Position numbers and translations under genes: made by a program
Part shown: positions 23,039-31,279 of the stretch, piece after piece
Position numbering within the stretch: position 1 is the first letter of the stretch
Layout of the letters: the number at the start of each line of letters is the position of its first letter
The notes under the pieces: generated by a model
What the model saw: the letters and a program-made list of their open reading frames with translations, nothing else
What the model was told of the DNA's origin: nothing
Database searches by the model: none
DNA from: Bacteroidales bacterium
GTDB taxonomy: Bacteria > Bacteroidota > Bacteroidia > Bacteroidales > F082
Reading direction: 5' to 3'
Length of the DNA: 34,834 nucleotides
Assembly: GCA_016290215.1 (NCBI GenBank)
Contig: JAEETH010000037.1
Span: forward strand, 1-34,834

Positions 23039-24331
23039 ATGGTTTATCTACATCGCACATCTGACATCATTTTGAAAGAAAGGCTTGAGGCCTTCGGAGC
23101 CGTATTGATAGAAGGACCAAAATGGTGCGGCAAAACAACCACCACCGAACAAATCGCAAAAAGTGTCATCAAACTGCAAGACCCCGATATGCGCAACGAG
23201 TATCTTGCCACGGCTGCCTCAAAACCATCGTTGTTGTTACAAGGCGAAACACCACGGCTTATCGATGAATGGCAAGACGCTCCCGTCATTTGGGATGCGG
23301 TTCGTACAATGGTGGACAAGCGAAACCTTCCCGGGCAATTCATTCTGACAGGATCGAATGCCGTTGACAAAAAAGCCATCTTTCACTCAGGCACAGGCCG
23401 TATTTCCCGAATGAAAATGCTTCCCATGAGCCTATGGGAATATGGTGAATCGAATGGGAAAATCTCACTTCAACAGTTATTTGACGACCCAACATTGGAC
23501 ATTGATGGCATCACTTCTGATATGCAGGTGGAAGACCTTATCTTCGCCGCATGTCGCGGAGGATGGCCTGCAACCATCAATATCAAGTCGGATAAGGCAA
23601 AACTCTTTGTGGCAAGGGATTACGTTGATTCCGTGTGCAAAGAGGACATTTCCCGAATCGACGGCGTACAACGCGATGAAAGAATTGCCAAGAAACTGCT
23701 TCGCAGTTATGCCAGAAACATTTCGACATTGGCCAAACAAACTTCCATCCTCGCCGATATAGTTTCCTCGGGCGAAGTTTCGCTGACCAAACCGACTTTT
23801 GAGGATTACGTCAAGGCGTTGGAAAGGCTCTTTGTTATTTGCGACATCGACGCTTGGTGTCCAGCCATCCGAAGCAAGACTGCCATCCGAAGCGGCCATA
23901 AACGGGCGTTCATCGACCCATCCATAGCAGTTGCCGCATTGGAAATTACTCCAGAAGCCCTGCACACCCAACTCAAGACTTTCGGTTTCATCTTTGAGCA
24001 AATGTGTGTCAGGGACTTAAAAGCCTATACTCCTGATTTCGATAGCCATTTGTCTTATTACCGCGACCGTTACGGATTGGAGGCCGACCTTGTCCTTCAC
24101 CTGAATGACGGGCGATATGCTTTGATTGAATGTAAACTTGGCAGCCAAGAGATAGAAGAAGGAGCTGGACATTTGCTTGAATTGCAAAGTCTTGTCCGTG
24201 AGTATAACAAAAAGGAAAAGCAAGTTCCCCTTCGCGAGCCTGACTTATTAATCATCCTCACGGGCGGCAAAATGGCCTACACCCGCAACGATGGGGTGAA
24301 GATTATTCCATTGGCGGTATTGAAGCCTTGA
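23039..24331 (+). CDS. AAA-type ATPase with DUF4143 domain
   Basis: A 430-residue protein of the AAA_14/DUF4143 family, widespread in Bacteroidota and without a settled role. The Walker A loop is GPKWCGKTTT (residues about 27-36 of the chosen start) and the Walker B-like block is RLIDEWQ. Sensor-like LTGSNAV follows. The C-terminal DUF4143 half ends with a nuclease-like pattern (LEADLVLHLNDGRYALIECKLG) in which D-(x)n-ECK resembles a PD-(D/E)XK core. The ATG at 23039 is favoured because the upstream in-frame ATG at 23012 lies inside the promoter. It is a single-gene unit between divergent and convergent neighbours. DNA-related function is inferred. Confidence 0.88.
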   Translation: MVYLHRTSDIILKERLEAFGAVLIEGPKWCGKTTTTEQIAKSVIKLQDPDMRNEYLATAASKPSLLLQGETPRLIDEWQDAPVIWDAVRTMVDKRNLPGQFILTGSNAVDKKAIFHSGTGRISRMKMLPMSLWEYGESNGKISLQQLFDDPTLDIDGITSDMQVEDLIFAACRGGWPATINIKSDKAKLFVARDYVDSVCKEDISRIDGVQRDERIAKKLLRSYARNISTLAKQTSILADIVSSGEVSLTKPTFEDYVKALERLFVICDIDAWCPAIRSKTAIRSGHKRAFIDPSIAVAALEITPEALHTQLKTFGFIFEQMCVRDLKAYTPDFDSHLSYYRDRYGLEADLVLHLNDGRYALIECKLGSQEIEEGAGHLLELQSLVREYNKKEKQVPLREPDLLIILTGGKMAYTRNDGVKIIPLAVLKP

Positions 24332-24351
24332 TTTATTCTTTTGAATATAAG

Positions 24352-24387
24352 CAAAAAGGCCGACCGCTTTCGCAGTCAGCCTTTTGC
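24352..24387. terminator. Bidirectional terminator between the DUF4143 gene and groEL
   Basis: A stem built from AAAAGGC.GAC and GTC.GCCTTTT (24354-24364 with 24375-24385) with one mismatch, flanked by A-run and T-run, sits between two convergent genes and can serve both strands. Confidence 0.75.
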
Positions 24388-24402
24388 TCGTTTCCATTAT
24401 GT

Positions 24403-24443
24403 GACTTGGGACGCGGGACTAAAAGACGCGGGACACGAGACTA
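24403..24443. repeat. Dispersed GGGACGCGGGACT repeat, copy B
   Basis: GGGACGCGGGACT and a second, partial unit AAAGACGCGGGACACGAGACT are adjacent here. The 13-nt core is identical to the copy at 2792-2835. Confidence 0.7.
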
Positions 24444-24458
24444 CCTTGTTCGCAGGTC

Positions 24459-24503
24459 TTTCCGCATTCCTAATTCCGCATTCTGCATTCTGCATTCAGA
24501 ATT
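24459..24503. repeat. GCATTCTGCATTC tandem tract after groEL
   Basis: Four imperfect GCATTC-type units (CCGCATTC, CCGCATTC, TGCATTC, TGCATTC) run up to the groEL stop codon. No coding or hairpin-terminator features. Confidence 0.6.
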
Positions 24504-26136
24504 ACATCATTCCGTCCATTCCGCCGCCCATGGGCATAGGAGGTGTAGGAGGCGTAGGCTCCTTGTGATTGCTGATGACGCACTCGGTGGTCAACAGCAT
24601 GCCAGCGATAGAAGCAGCGTTCTCCAAGGCGACTCTCGACACCTTAACAGGATCGATGACACCAGTGCTGAGCAAGTTCTCATAGACCTCAGTACGGGCA
24701 TTGAAGCCGAAGTCGTTCTTGCCTTCCATGACCTTGTTGACGACGACCGAGCCTTCGAGGCCGGCGTTTTCAACAATCTGACGCAGCGGCTCTTCCAAGG
24801 CGCGCTTAATGATGGCGATACCCGTGGTCTCGTCCTCGTTTTCGCCCTTCATCTTCTCGATGGCCTTGATGGCGCGGATGAAACCGACACCGCCGCCAGG
24901 GATGATACCCTCTTCGATGGCAGCGCGAGTGGCGTTCAAAGCGTCCTCGACGCGGTCTTTCTTTTCCTTCATCTCGACCTCAGAGGCGGCACCCACGTAG
25001 ATGACTGCCACGCCGCCGGCCAACTTGGCCAGACGTTCTTGCAGTTTCTCGCGGTCGTAGTCGCTCGTGGTGGTCTTGATTTGGGCCTTGATTTGGTTGG
25101 TGCGGCCTTCGATGTCCTTCTTGGCACCATGACCGTTCACGATGGTGGTGTTGTCCTTGTTGATGCTGACCTTGTCAGCCTGACCCAACATTTGCAGGGT
25201 GGCATCCTCAAGTTTGTAGCCCTTCTCTTCGCTGATGACAGTGCCACCAGTCAGGATGGCGATGTCTTCCAGCATCTCTTTACGACGATCACCGAAGCCA
25301 GGAGCCTTGACGGCTGCGACTTTCAGCGAGCCACGCAGACGGTTGACGACCAAGGTAGCCAAAGCTTCACCGTCGATGTCCTCAGCGATGATGATGAGGG
25401 CACGACCGGTTTGCAAGGTCTTTTCGAGCACGGGCAGCAAGTCCTTCATCACGGAGATCTTCTTGTCGTAGATCAAGATGTAAGGATTCTCATAGACGGC
25501 TTCCATCTTCTCGGTGTTGGTGACGAAGTAAGGCGAGATGTAGCCACGGTCGAACTGCATACCTTCGACGACGTCGACGTAGGTGTTGATACCCTTGGCG
25601 TCCTCAACGGTAATGACGCCTTCTTGTTTCACCTTGCTCATTGCCTCGGCGATAAGGCCGCCGATTTCGCTGTCGTTGTTGGCAGAGATGGTAGCCACTT
25701 GTTTGATCTTCTCGTTGTCGCCATCGACCTTCACCGACATCTTCTTCAACGAAGCGACCACAGCGGCAACAGCCTTGTCGATACCACGCTTCAGGTCAAG
25801 CGGGTTGGCACCGGCGGTGACGTTTTTCAGACCCGTGGCCACGATGGCTTGAGCCAACACGGTGGCAGTAGTAGTACCATCACCAGCGAGGTCGTTGGTC
25901 TTGGAAGCCACTTCCTTCACCAACTGAGCACCCATGTTCTCAACGGGGTCGATGAGTTCGATTTCCTTGGCGACCGTCACACCGTCCTTGGTGATTTGGG
26001 GAGCGCCATACGACTTTTCGATGACCACGTTACGACCTTTGGGGCCGAGGGTCACCTTCACTGCGTTTGACAATGCGTCGACACCTTTCTTCAGGCCGTC
26101 ACGCGATTCGATATTGAAAAGAATGTCTTTTGCCAT
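24502..26136 (-). CDS. groEL: Chaperonin GroEL (Hsp60)
   Basis: The 544-residue large subunit of the GroEL-GroES chaperonin, which folds cytoplasmic proteins in an ATP-driven cage. Conserved blocks include [17 protein letters not shown], the ATP-site [11 protein letters not shown] (residues about 87-97), and [15 protein letters not shown] near the end. The C-terminus is the typical Gly/Met tail ([10 protein letters not shown]). Length is normal. It follows groES after a 116-nt spacer filled with repeats, unusually long for this operon. Codon use appears highly biased, as expected for an abundant protein. Confidence 0.99.
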   Translation of the reverse strand: MAKDILFNIESRDGLKKGVDALSNAVKVTLGPKGRNVVIEKSYGAPQITKDGVTVAKEIELIDPVENMGAQLVKEVASKTNDLAGDGTTTATVLAQAIVATGLKNVTAGANPLDLKRGIDKAVAAVVASLKKMSVKVDGDNEKIKQVATISANNDSEIGGLIAEAMSKVKQEGVITVEDAKGINTYVDVVEGMQFDRGYISPYFVTNTEKMEAVYENPYILIYDKKISVMKDLLPVLEKTLQTGRALIIIAEDIDGEALATLVVNRLRGSLKVAAVKAPGFGDRRKEMLEDIAILTGGTVISEEKGYKLEDATLQMLGQADKVSINKDNTTIVNGHGAKKDIEGRTNQIKAQIKTTTSDYDREKLQERLAKLAGGVAVIYVGAASEVEMKEKKDRVEDALNATRAAIEEGIIPGGGVGFIRAIKAIEKMKGENEDETTGIAIIKRALEEPLRQIVENAGLEGSVVVNKVMEGKNDFGFNARTEVYENLLSTGVIDPVKVSRVALENAASIAGMLLTTECVISNHKEPTPPTPPMPMGGGMDGMM

Positions 26137-26252
26137 GATATTTGTTGTTTATTTGTTGACTGTTGAAGTGTTTAATTGTTGTTTGACACGGGACTGCGGG
26201 ACTCGTGACGCGGGACGGTCTCGCGTCCAATAGTCTCGTGTCTCACGTCTAT
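26137..26252. repeat. Repeat-filled spacer between groES and groEL
   Basis: Next to groEL lies a degenerate GTTTAATTGTTGA-type tract (26137-26184). Beside it is a third copy of the GGGACGCGGGACT family (26185-26250), here palindromic: GACACGGGACT at its left pairs imperfectly with AGTCTCGTGTC at its right, and GACGC pairs with GCGTC inside. It would sit in the groES-groEL mRNA and could affect processing or the ratio of the two proteins. Confidence 0.7.
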
Positions 26253-26531
26253 TTAGATGATTGCGATAACGTCGTTTTCACGCATAATCATGTAATCCTT
26301 GCCGTCGAGATGGAACTCGGTGCCAGCGTATTTGCCATAGATGACAGTGTCACCGACCTTCAGGGTCATTTGGTTGTCTTTCGTGCCAGGACCCACAGCT
26401 ACGACGGTTCCTTGTTGGGGTTTCTCTTTGGCGGTGTCAGGGATGATGATACCGCTAGCGGTTTTCTGTTCGGCGGCTGCGGGCTCGATGACCACGCGGT
26501 CGGCCAGAGGTTTGATTGATAATTTTGCCAT
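26253..26531 (-). CDS. groES: Co-chaperonin GroES (Hsp10)
   Basis: The 92-residue lid of the GroEL cage. It begins [18 protein letters not shown], with the usual mobile loop ([19 protein letters not shown]) and ends [14 protein letters not shown], as is standard for the family. First gene of the groES-groEL operon. I see no CIRCE element upstream; a weak -7-like TATC/AATCTTTG sequence near 26591-26598 has one mismatch to consensus. Positions 26532-26686 otherwise hold no clear feature. Confidence 0.98.
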   Translation of the reverse strand: MAKLSIKPLADRVVIEPAAAEQKTASGIIIPDTAKEKPQQGTVVAVGPGTKDNQMTLKVGDTVIYGKYAGTEFHLDGKDYMIMRENDVIAII

Positions 26532-26686
26532 AATTATTCTGATTTAAAATTTAATGATTCAAAATTGACTTCGTCGAATGCTTTGCATTTCAAAGATTGA
26601 ACGGCGGGGGTTAGTCACATTTCGTGCCAAAGTGGAAAATGGCAGGGTTTTGTCAGTCGGGGTGACAAAGTGACACAAAAAGGGTT

Positions 26687-26694
26687 TATCTTTG
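26687..26694 (+). promoter_or_regulatory. -7 box for the MATE transporter gene
   Basis: TATCTTTG followed by CACTC matches TAnnTTTG, 19 nt before the ATG at 26713. The -33 position is ACA rather than TTG. Confidence 0.55.
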
Positions 26695-26712
26695 CACTCG
26701 AATTCGACGACC

Positions 26713-28104
26713 ATGTCAAACATCAACGACGAGCGGAAAATCAACGAGCGGTACAAGATGATGACAGAACAGCCCGTCAGGCGGCTGATCCTCAAGCTGG
26801 CTGTACCCACCATCATTAGCATGCTCGTGACCACCATTTACAATATGGTGGACTCGTTTTATGTGGGTCATTTGAGCACCGAGGCCGTGGCAGGCGTAGG
26901 CGTTTCGTTTGCCTACATGGCCTTTATTAATGCCTGCGGATTCTTTTTCGGGCATGGCTCGGGCAACTACATCTCGCGGGCTTTGGGGGCAAAACAGGGA
27001 CAGAATGCAGGTCGTATGGCGGCCACAGGCTTCTTCACACCATTAATTGTAGGTGCCCTTGTGGGTTGGAGTTGTCTGCTGTTCATCTCGCCTCTATCGC
27101 GGGCCATGGGCGCCACCGACACTATCCTCCCCTACGCCAACAACTACCTGCGGTTCATCCTCCTTGCCACGCCTTTCATGATGTCGTCGCTGACGCTCAA
27201 CAACCAGCTGCGACTACAAGGCAACGCCCGCTTCGGCATGATTGGCATCGCCTCAGGCGCCATCCTCAACATCATCCTCGACCCCATTTTTATCTTTGTA
27301 CTTGACTTGGGTGTCAGTGGAGCTTCGTTAGCTACAGCGGTGAGTCAGTGCTTCGGCTGGTGCATTTTGCTTTGGGGCACTTCGCGACCTGGCAATGTCC
27401 ACATCAAATTCAAGAACTTCACCCCTACCCTATACTATTACAAGGAAATCACGCGGGGCGGTTTGCCCTCTTTGGCACGACAGGCTTTGTCGGTGGTGGC
27501 CACCATCAGCCTCAATCGTATGGCGGTGCATTATGCCTTGCCCGGCAACGAAGCCTCAACGGTGGCTGCCTTTACCATCGTGTCGCGCATCACCATGTTC
27601 TGTTTTGCCGTTGTCATTGGGTTCGGGCAAGGTTTCCAGCCCGTGTGTGGCTATAACTATGGCGCCAAACTCTATGCGCGTGTCAAGGAGAGTTATATGT
27701 TTTGCATCACACTTTCCACGGCATTTCTGATTGTCTTAGCATCGGTGGTCTACATTTTCGCTCCCGACATCATTTCATGGTTCCGTGGCGAGGACCCCGA
27801 GCTCATCCGCGTGGGCAGTCAAGCTTTGCGCTGGCAGTGCATCGCTTTCCCGCTGATGGGTATGTGCACTGCGACCAACATGCTGTTCCAAAACATCGGC
27901 TACACCTGGCAAGCCACCTTGCTCTCGATGTGCCGTCAGGGCTTGTATTTTCTGCCTGCGGTCTTCATCATGTCGTGGCTTTGGGGCATCACAGGCCTCG
28001 AAGCCGCCCAAGCCGTCGCCGATGTTTGCACCTTCTTGACCTCGCTGCCATTTGCTATTTGGATTAGCAGGGAACTTAGCGCGAAGTCACAAAAGTGTCC
28101 ATAA
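26713..28104 (+). CDS. MATE family multidrug/Na+-coupled efflux transporter
   Basis: A 463-residue inner-membrane transporter with about 12 hydrophobic segments. Its N-terminal pattern PTIISMLVTTIYNMVDSFYVG is characteristic of the DinF/NorM-type MATE superfamily, and a second repeat half begins near RGGLPSLARQALSVVATISL. These proteins export cationic drugs or metabolites using a Na+ or H+ gradient; the substrate here cannot be predicted. The ATG at 26713 is chosen because the -7 box ends at 26694. The last codons (QKCP and the stop) fall inside the 248-bp repeat that starts at 28087, so the C-terminus may have been replaced or trimmed by insertion. Confidence 0.92.
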   Translation: MSNINDERKINERYKMMTEQPVRRLILKLAVPTIISMLVTTIYNMVDSFYVGHLSTEAVAGVGVSFAYMAFINACGFFFGHGSGNYISRALGAKQGQNAGRMAATGFFTPLIVGALVGWSCLLFISPLSRAMGATDTILPYANNYLRFILLATPFMMSSLTLNNQLRLQGNARFGMIGIASGAILNIILDPIFIFVLDLGVSGASLATAVSQCFGWCILLWGTSRPGNVHIKFKNFTPTLYYYKEITRGGLPSLARQALSVVATISLNRMAVHYALPGNEASTVAAFTIVSRITMFCFAVVIGFGQGFQPVCGYNYGAKLYARVKESYMFCITLSTAFLIVLASVVYIFAPDIISWFRGEDPELIRVGSQALRWQCIAFPLMGMCTATNMLFQNIGYTWQATLLSMCRQGLYFLPAVFIMSWLWGITGLEAAQAVADVCTFLTSLPFAIWISRELSAKSQKCP

Positions 28105-28334
28105 CTCGAAATTTTGTTGAGATATGGACACTTTTGGGTGTTATTGTCGAAATAATTTGGCCGTGACAACCATAAACAAACGGCTGCCACGGTGCTTCGA
28201 CAGGCTCAGCAACCTTGTGACAGCCCTACACCACCCTGCCCAGGCTGTAAGGCTGTCGTACCACGGCAGCCGCATGATTCATTCGCGCATTGCAAATGTT
28301 GATATTCAGGACTTTTGAGTTGCAAAATTCGGAA
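28087..28334. repeat. 248-bp structured repeat, copy 1
   Basis: Long imperfect direct repeat with copy 2 at 29222-29468, estimated near 85% identical. From its left end it holds a hairpin GTGTCCATA/TATGGACAC (extended by CTC/GAG and by AAAA/TTTT), which acts as a terminator candidate right at the MATE stop. Next comes an outer stem CGGCTGCC/GGCAGCCG (about 28180-28272), and within it an inner stem GACAGCCCTACA/TGTAAGGCTGTC with one mismatch. A TTCGACAGGCTCAG core lies between the outer and inner 5' arms. No open frame spans it. Confidence 0.88.
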
Positions 28335-28416
28335 AAACAAGGAGAACAGGATATCTCCCGAGAACCGCTTCTTCCGCCTTGATGCGGGATTCCGCCTGAT
28401 GGATGGCCAAGTCCAT
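28306..28416 (-). other. Short open frame, possible gene remnant
   Basis: A 36-residue minus-strand frame starting MDLAIHQAESRIKAEEAVLG and ending inside repeat copy 1. The amphipathic helical start looks protein-like and the frame is open further upstream (SLNKPIGLKSQEG) to a stop. No promoter is visible. It may be the tail of a lost gene; it could equally be chance. Confidence 0.25.
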
Positions 28417-28468
28417 ACCTTCCTGGCTTTTCAGACCTATCGGTTTGTTTAGCGATTATTGTTAGACA

Positions 28469-28505
28469 ATCCGTCGAGGACATCAATGCGACACCCTCGA
28501 CGGAT
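28469..28505. repeat. 11-bp inverted repeat after the HdeD-like gene
   Basis: ATCCGTCGAGG (28469-28479) and CCTCGACGGAT (28495-28505) are perfect complements around a 15-nt loop, 27 nt beyond the HdeD-like stop. No T-run follows on the minus strand, so it is a stem-loop or 3'-end stabiliser rather than a standard terminator. Confidence 0.7.
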
Positions 28506-28531
28506 ATGAAGTCAAATGTATAGGAAATCTA

Positions 28532-29107
28532 TCAACCTTTGAAGGTCTGATTGACTTGATTGACGACATTCTTCACTTCCTTCTCGAAGCGGTTCACACC
28601 TGCCAAGGCGACGATATGAGCCAAACCGGAGACGATGATGGAGATGCCGATGAGGGTTGTGAGCGTCTTGGCAGTGACGTCAAGATTCTTGAGGCCGAAG
28701 AAGCCGAGGACGGCACCAACGATACCCAGCAACAGGATGGCCCACCATGAGGGGAAACCCACCTTCTTGTAATCAAAGCTCTGGACAGCCACACTAATAC
28801 CCTCGATAATCACCCAAATGGCGAACATGACCGGGAGTGACACGGCGGCACCAAAAATGTTGAACAATATGAAGAAGCCGAAGAAGATTTCAAGCAAAGC
28901 CATCAAAATGCGGGAAGCACTGTTGGGCATGAATGCCTGCGTCCTGAAAGTGAACACCATTCTAAAGATACCCGAGAAGAGGGTCAACAAACCCAGAATC
29001 CATGCCGTGGAAAGAAGGGTAATGTCGGGTCTCATGATGCAGATGACGCCAAGGGCGATGAGAAGGATACCTGAAATGCAGAGCCAAATTTTTTTACTTG
29101 TCTTCAT
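28532..29107 (-). CDS. HdeD/DUF308 family membrane protein
   Basis: A 191-residue integral membrane protein with about six short hydrophobic helices (for example IWLCISGILLIALGVICI and WAILLLGIVGAVLGFFGL). The repeated pattern G..L...G...........L....G is that of the DUF308 family, which includes HdeD, linked to acid resistance in enterobacteria. Its role in Bacteroidota is unclear. The gene stands alone, leftward, between the two copies of the 248-bp repeat. I find no clean TAnnTTTG box in the 114 nt before copy 2. The last residues (VKNVVNQVNQTFKG) form a soluble helix. Confidence 0.88.
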   Translation of the reverse strand: MKTSKKIWLCISGILLIALGVICIMRPDITLLSTAWILGLLTLFSGIFRMVFTFRTQAFMPNSASRILMALLEIFFGFFILFNIFGAAVSLPVMFAIWVIIEGISVAVQSFDYKKVGFPSWWAILLLGIVGAVLGFFGLKNLDVTAKTLTTLIGISIIVSGLAHIVALAGVNRFEKEVKNVVNQVNQTFKG

Positions 29108-29221
29108 AATTTGAACAATTTAATTTGTTGATTAATTTGATATTAGATAATTTTCGTCTTCATTGTTTATTGAAATCGGCGATAAAAATACAAAAAAACC
29201 GCAGATACGGACACTTATAAA

Positions 29222-29468
29222 TCACAAAAAGTGTCCATAACTCGATATTTTGTTGAGATATTGACACTTTTGAGTGTTATTATCGAAATAATTTTGCCGT
29301 GACGACCATAAACAAAACGGCTGCCACAGTGCTTCTACAGGCTCAGCAACCTTGTGACAGCCCTACACCACCCCGCCCTTGTAGGGCTGTCGTACCACGG
29401 CAGCCGCATGATTCATTCGCGCATTGCAAATGCTGGTAATTCAGGCTTTATGAATTACAGATTCGGAA
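29222..29468. repeat. 248-bp structured repeat, copy 2
   Basis: Same orientation and order of elements as copy 1 (28087-28334). The left hairpin keeps GTGTCCATA against TATTGACAC (one change). The outer stem GGCTGCC/GGCAGCC is identical, and the inner stem is now a perfect 12 bp (GACAGCCCTACA/TGTAGGGCTGTC). The loop between the inner arms differs most between copies, while the arms are kept. It lies between the HdeD-like gene and the end of the 275-residue gene; 29469-29529 holds nothing further. Confidence 0.88.
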
Positions 29469-29529
29469 GAACGGGTCTATGTTATCAAAGATATATTCGT
29501 TGCCTGTTACCATATAGTACTATAAATCT

Positions 29530-30357
29530 TTAATACTCGAATATCTCATCGCCTAATAAATCCTTTATAACCGGGTGTTTCCAGTAGATATGAGTTACTT
29601 CTTCTGTTTCGCAAGTACGAGGGTCTATTATTTCACTGTTAGTCTGTCCACAACCCACTATTTGTAGGTTTGTAGATTTAGATAGAAGTTTTGCAGCTTC
29701 AGCAAGATAAACATCGAGTTTATCCTTTTCATTTGTGTCATTGTCATCGCAATCTTGGTAAGCCTCACTAATCTCAGCCATCTTCGTTTGAATGTCTGGC
29801 AAGTACCAATCGGTCACTGACTGTTTTTCTTCTACAACAAGCCCCGATGAACTATTAATGCTGACTATTCTTTGGTATGGATTATAACGAGGGTCACCAT
29901 GGCTATTATAATCCATTGGCATAAACAAGGCAATGTCGAAAACCTTTCCTCCTTGATTGTCCGATTTGAAATTCAAGTCGAAGACATCCTCCATCTTTCC
30001 TGTTTCCTTATTCATCACTACAATCTTGTAAGGAATTCCGCTGTTGTTTTGCAGTTCGTCATAATCCTTAAGATGTTTGAAATCAATGTTGGTCGTGACA
30101 TCAATACGGCATGGTTTGTTGTCAAGGAAACCTGAGAAATCGCACTTTATCCCATAGTCAAGAGATGGTGTCAGACCAAACTCACGTTGGTAACCTGTGA
30201 AGAAATCGAGTTCTGCCTTTAGGCCATACCATGCTGGTTTTGGCAAAGTAGTATATTGTTTGTTGAGATAATGGTAAGCTTTCCTTTTCCCATCCCTATG
30301 AAGGATAGCAAAAGTCATATTTTTGATTCCGTTATATAAATGCGCTGGATGTGCCAT
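29530..30357 (-). CDS. Unrecognised 275-residue protein, possible PD-(D/E)XK-like nuclease, downstream of abiH
   Basis: I do not recognise a named family. No signal peptide or membrane helix is present. Residues 44-94 have the pattern YGLKAELDFFTGYQ (Glu49), KCDFSGFLDN (Asp73) and CRIDVTTNIDFK (Asp86, Thr88), which resembles the E...D...(D/E)xK layout of the PD-(D/E)XK nuclease fold, with Thr instead of Lys in the last position. A Cys-containing segment (IVGCGQTNSEIIDPRTCE) near the C-terminus is followed by THIYWKHPVIKDLL. It lies 52 nt downstream of abiH on the same strand, suggesting a two-gene unit. Nuclease activity and a defence role are inference only. Confidence 0.6.
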   Translation of the reverse strand: MAHPAHLYNGIKNMTFAILHRDGKRKAYHYLNKQYTTLPKPAWYGLKAELDFFTGYQREFGLTPSLDYGIKCDFSGFLDNKPCRIDVTTNIDFKHLKDYDELQNNSGIPYKIVVMNKETGKMEDVFDLNFKSDNQGGKVFDIALFMPMDYNSHGDPRYNPYQRIVSINSSSGLVVEEKQSVTDWYLPDIQTKMAEISEAYQDCDDNDTNEKDKLDVYLAEAAKLLSKSTNLQIVGCGQTNSEIIDPRTCETEEVTHIYWKHPVIKDLLGDEIFEY

Positions 30358-30409
30358 CTATTTTCCTTGTAAACGATTCGAATTTTATTATTTCCAGTAT
30401 ATTTCGATG

Positions 30410-31279
30410 CTATGACTGAAATGTTCTGTAATTAGATGAAACAATACCTAACTTATTTGCCACATCTTCGATATGCTTTATCTCTTTATCGTTGTGATAT
30501 GAGAACTCCCACTGGGTTGTCGCATTCACACATTTTTTCACTTCAATGAAATAGGGCATGTCTACATCTGCTATTGAGTGACCTATCACCACCACCTCAT
30601 CTACATTTGCCAGCCCATCAAAAAAAACATGATTCTTTCCTATTATCTGTTTCGTCTTCTTCTCCAGCCTGTTTATTGTTTTCACGATAGCCCTGTAGTT
30701 GGCTTCGTGGTCATAGAAGTCCTCTTTTATATTTGGTGGCATGGAGGCTGGGGTGTTATGCCCAACTATCAGCTCATCACCTTTCGACGCTCTTCCATGA
30801 ATATGCACTATTTTATCATCAACAATCCCATATATCATTTCCAAGGTATCAGAATAGTTGAATGTCAAAAACACGTCTGTTGGGTCAAAACTAAAACGCT
30901 TCAACGGCGCAACGCCAGTCAAGTTTATACTCTCGCACCATTCCGTAAAGGTCTTGCTGAACTTCTCACAAATCTCCACGAAGTGATACTGCACCTCCGC
31001 CTCTACCTCTTCAACAGAGCGTGTCACATGATCCATATCCAAGGTGTGCCCTTCCCGAAGGAAGTCGTATATCGCTTTCACATTGTATTTTCCCAACGCC
31101 CCTTCCAAATCCGACCACAAAAGATTCGATGGGTTTCCTGACACATTGCCGAAATAGTATTCCAACATCCTCATCATCCACGCTTCGCCTTTCAGCTTCA
31201 GGAACTCATGATAATCCCAATAGCGAGTTGACAATCCATGCGCCAAGTCAAAACCATTACCAATAATATAAAGTTTCAT
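30410..31279 (-). CDS. abiH: AbiH-family abortive infection protein
   Basis: A 289-residue cytoplasmic protein of the AbiH family, first described as a lactococcal phage abortive-infection factor. Family hallmarks are visible: IIGNGFDLAHGLSTRY at residues 5-20, LTFNYSDTLE at 138-147, VHIHG at 158-162, and VIGHSIADVDMPYF at 231-244. The first block resembles a nucleotide- or Rossmann-like loop. The mechanism is unknown; loss of the host cell after phage infection is the classical reading. Length is typical for intact members. A possible -7 box lies 170 nt upstream (31449-31456). It forms a probable operon with the 275-residue gene. Confidence 0.88.
   Translation of the reverse strand: MKLYIIGNGFDLAHGLSTRYWDYHEFLKLKGEAWMMRMLEYYFGNVSGNPSNLLWSDLEGALGKYNVKAIYDFLREGHTLDMDHVTRSVEEVEAEVQYHFVEICEKFSKTFTEWCESINLTGVAPLKRFSFDPTDVFLTFNYSDTLEMIYGIVDDKIVHIHGRASKGDELIVGHNTPASMPPNIKEDFYDHEANYRAIVKTINRLEKKTKQIIGKNHVFFDGLANVDEVVVIGHSIADVDMPYFIEVKKCVNATTQWEFSYHNDKEIKHIEDVANKLGIVSSNYRTFQS

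Noticed and set aside
24328-26070. A 580-codon plus-strand open frame opposite groEL
   Set aside because: It is the antisense of groEL, which is certain; long shadow frames are common opposite highly codon-biased genes.
28087-29468. The 248-bp repeats as integron attC-like sites
   Set aside because: They do contain nested inverted repeats, but I see no GTTRRRY core at the ends, and flanking genes are on opposite strands with no integrase in the window.
28087-29468. The repeats as ends of a composite transposon carrying the HdeD-like gene
   Set aside because: There is no transposase, the copies are direct repeats without clear terminal inverted repeats, and I see no target-site duplication.
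30578-31141. A 187-codon plus-strand open frame opposite abiH
   Set aside because: abiH has clear family motifs; this frame is its antisense shadow with no recognisable domain.
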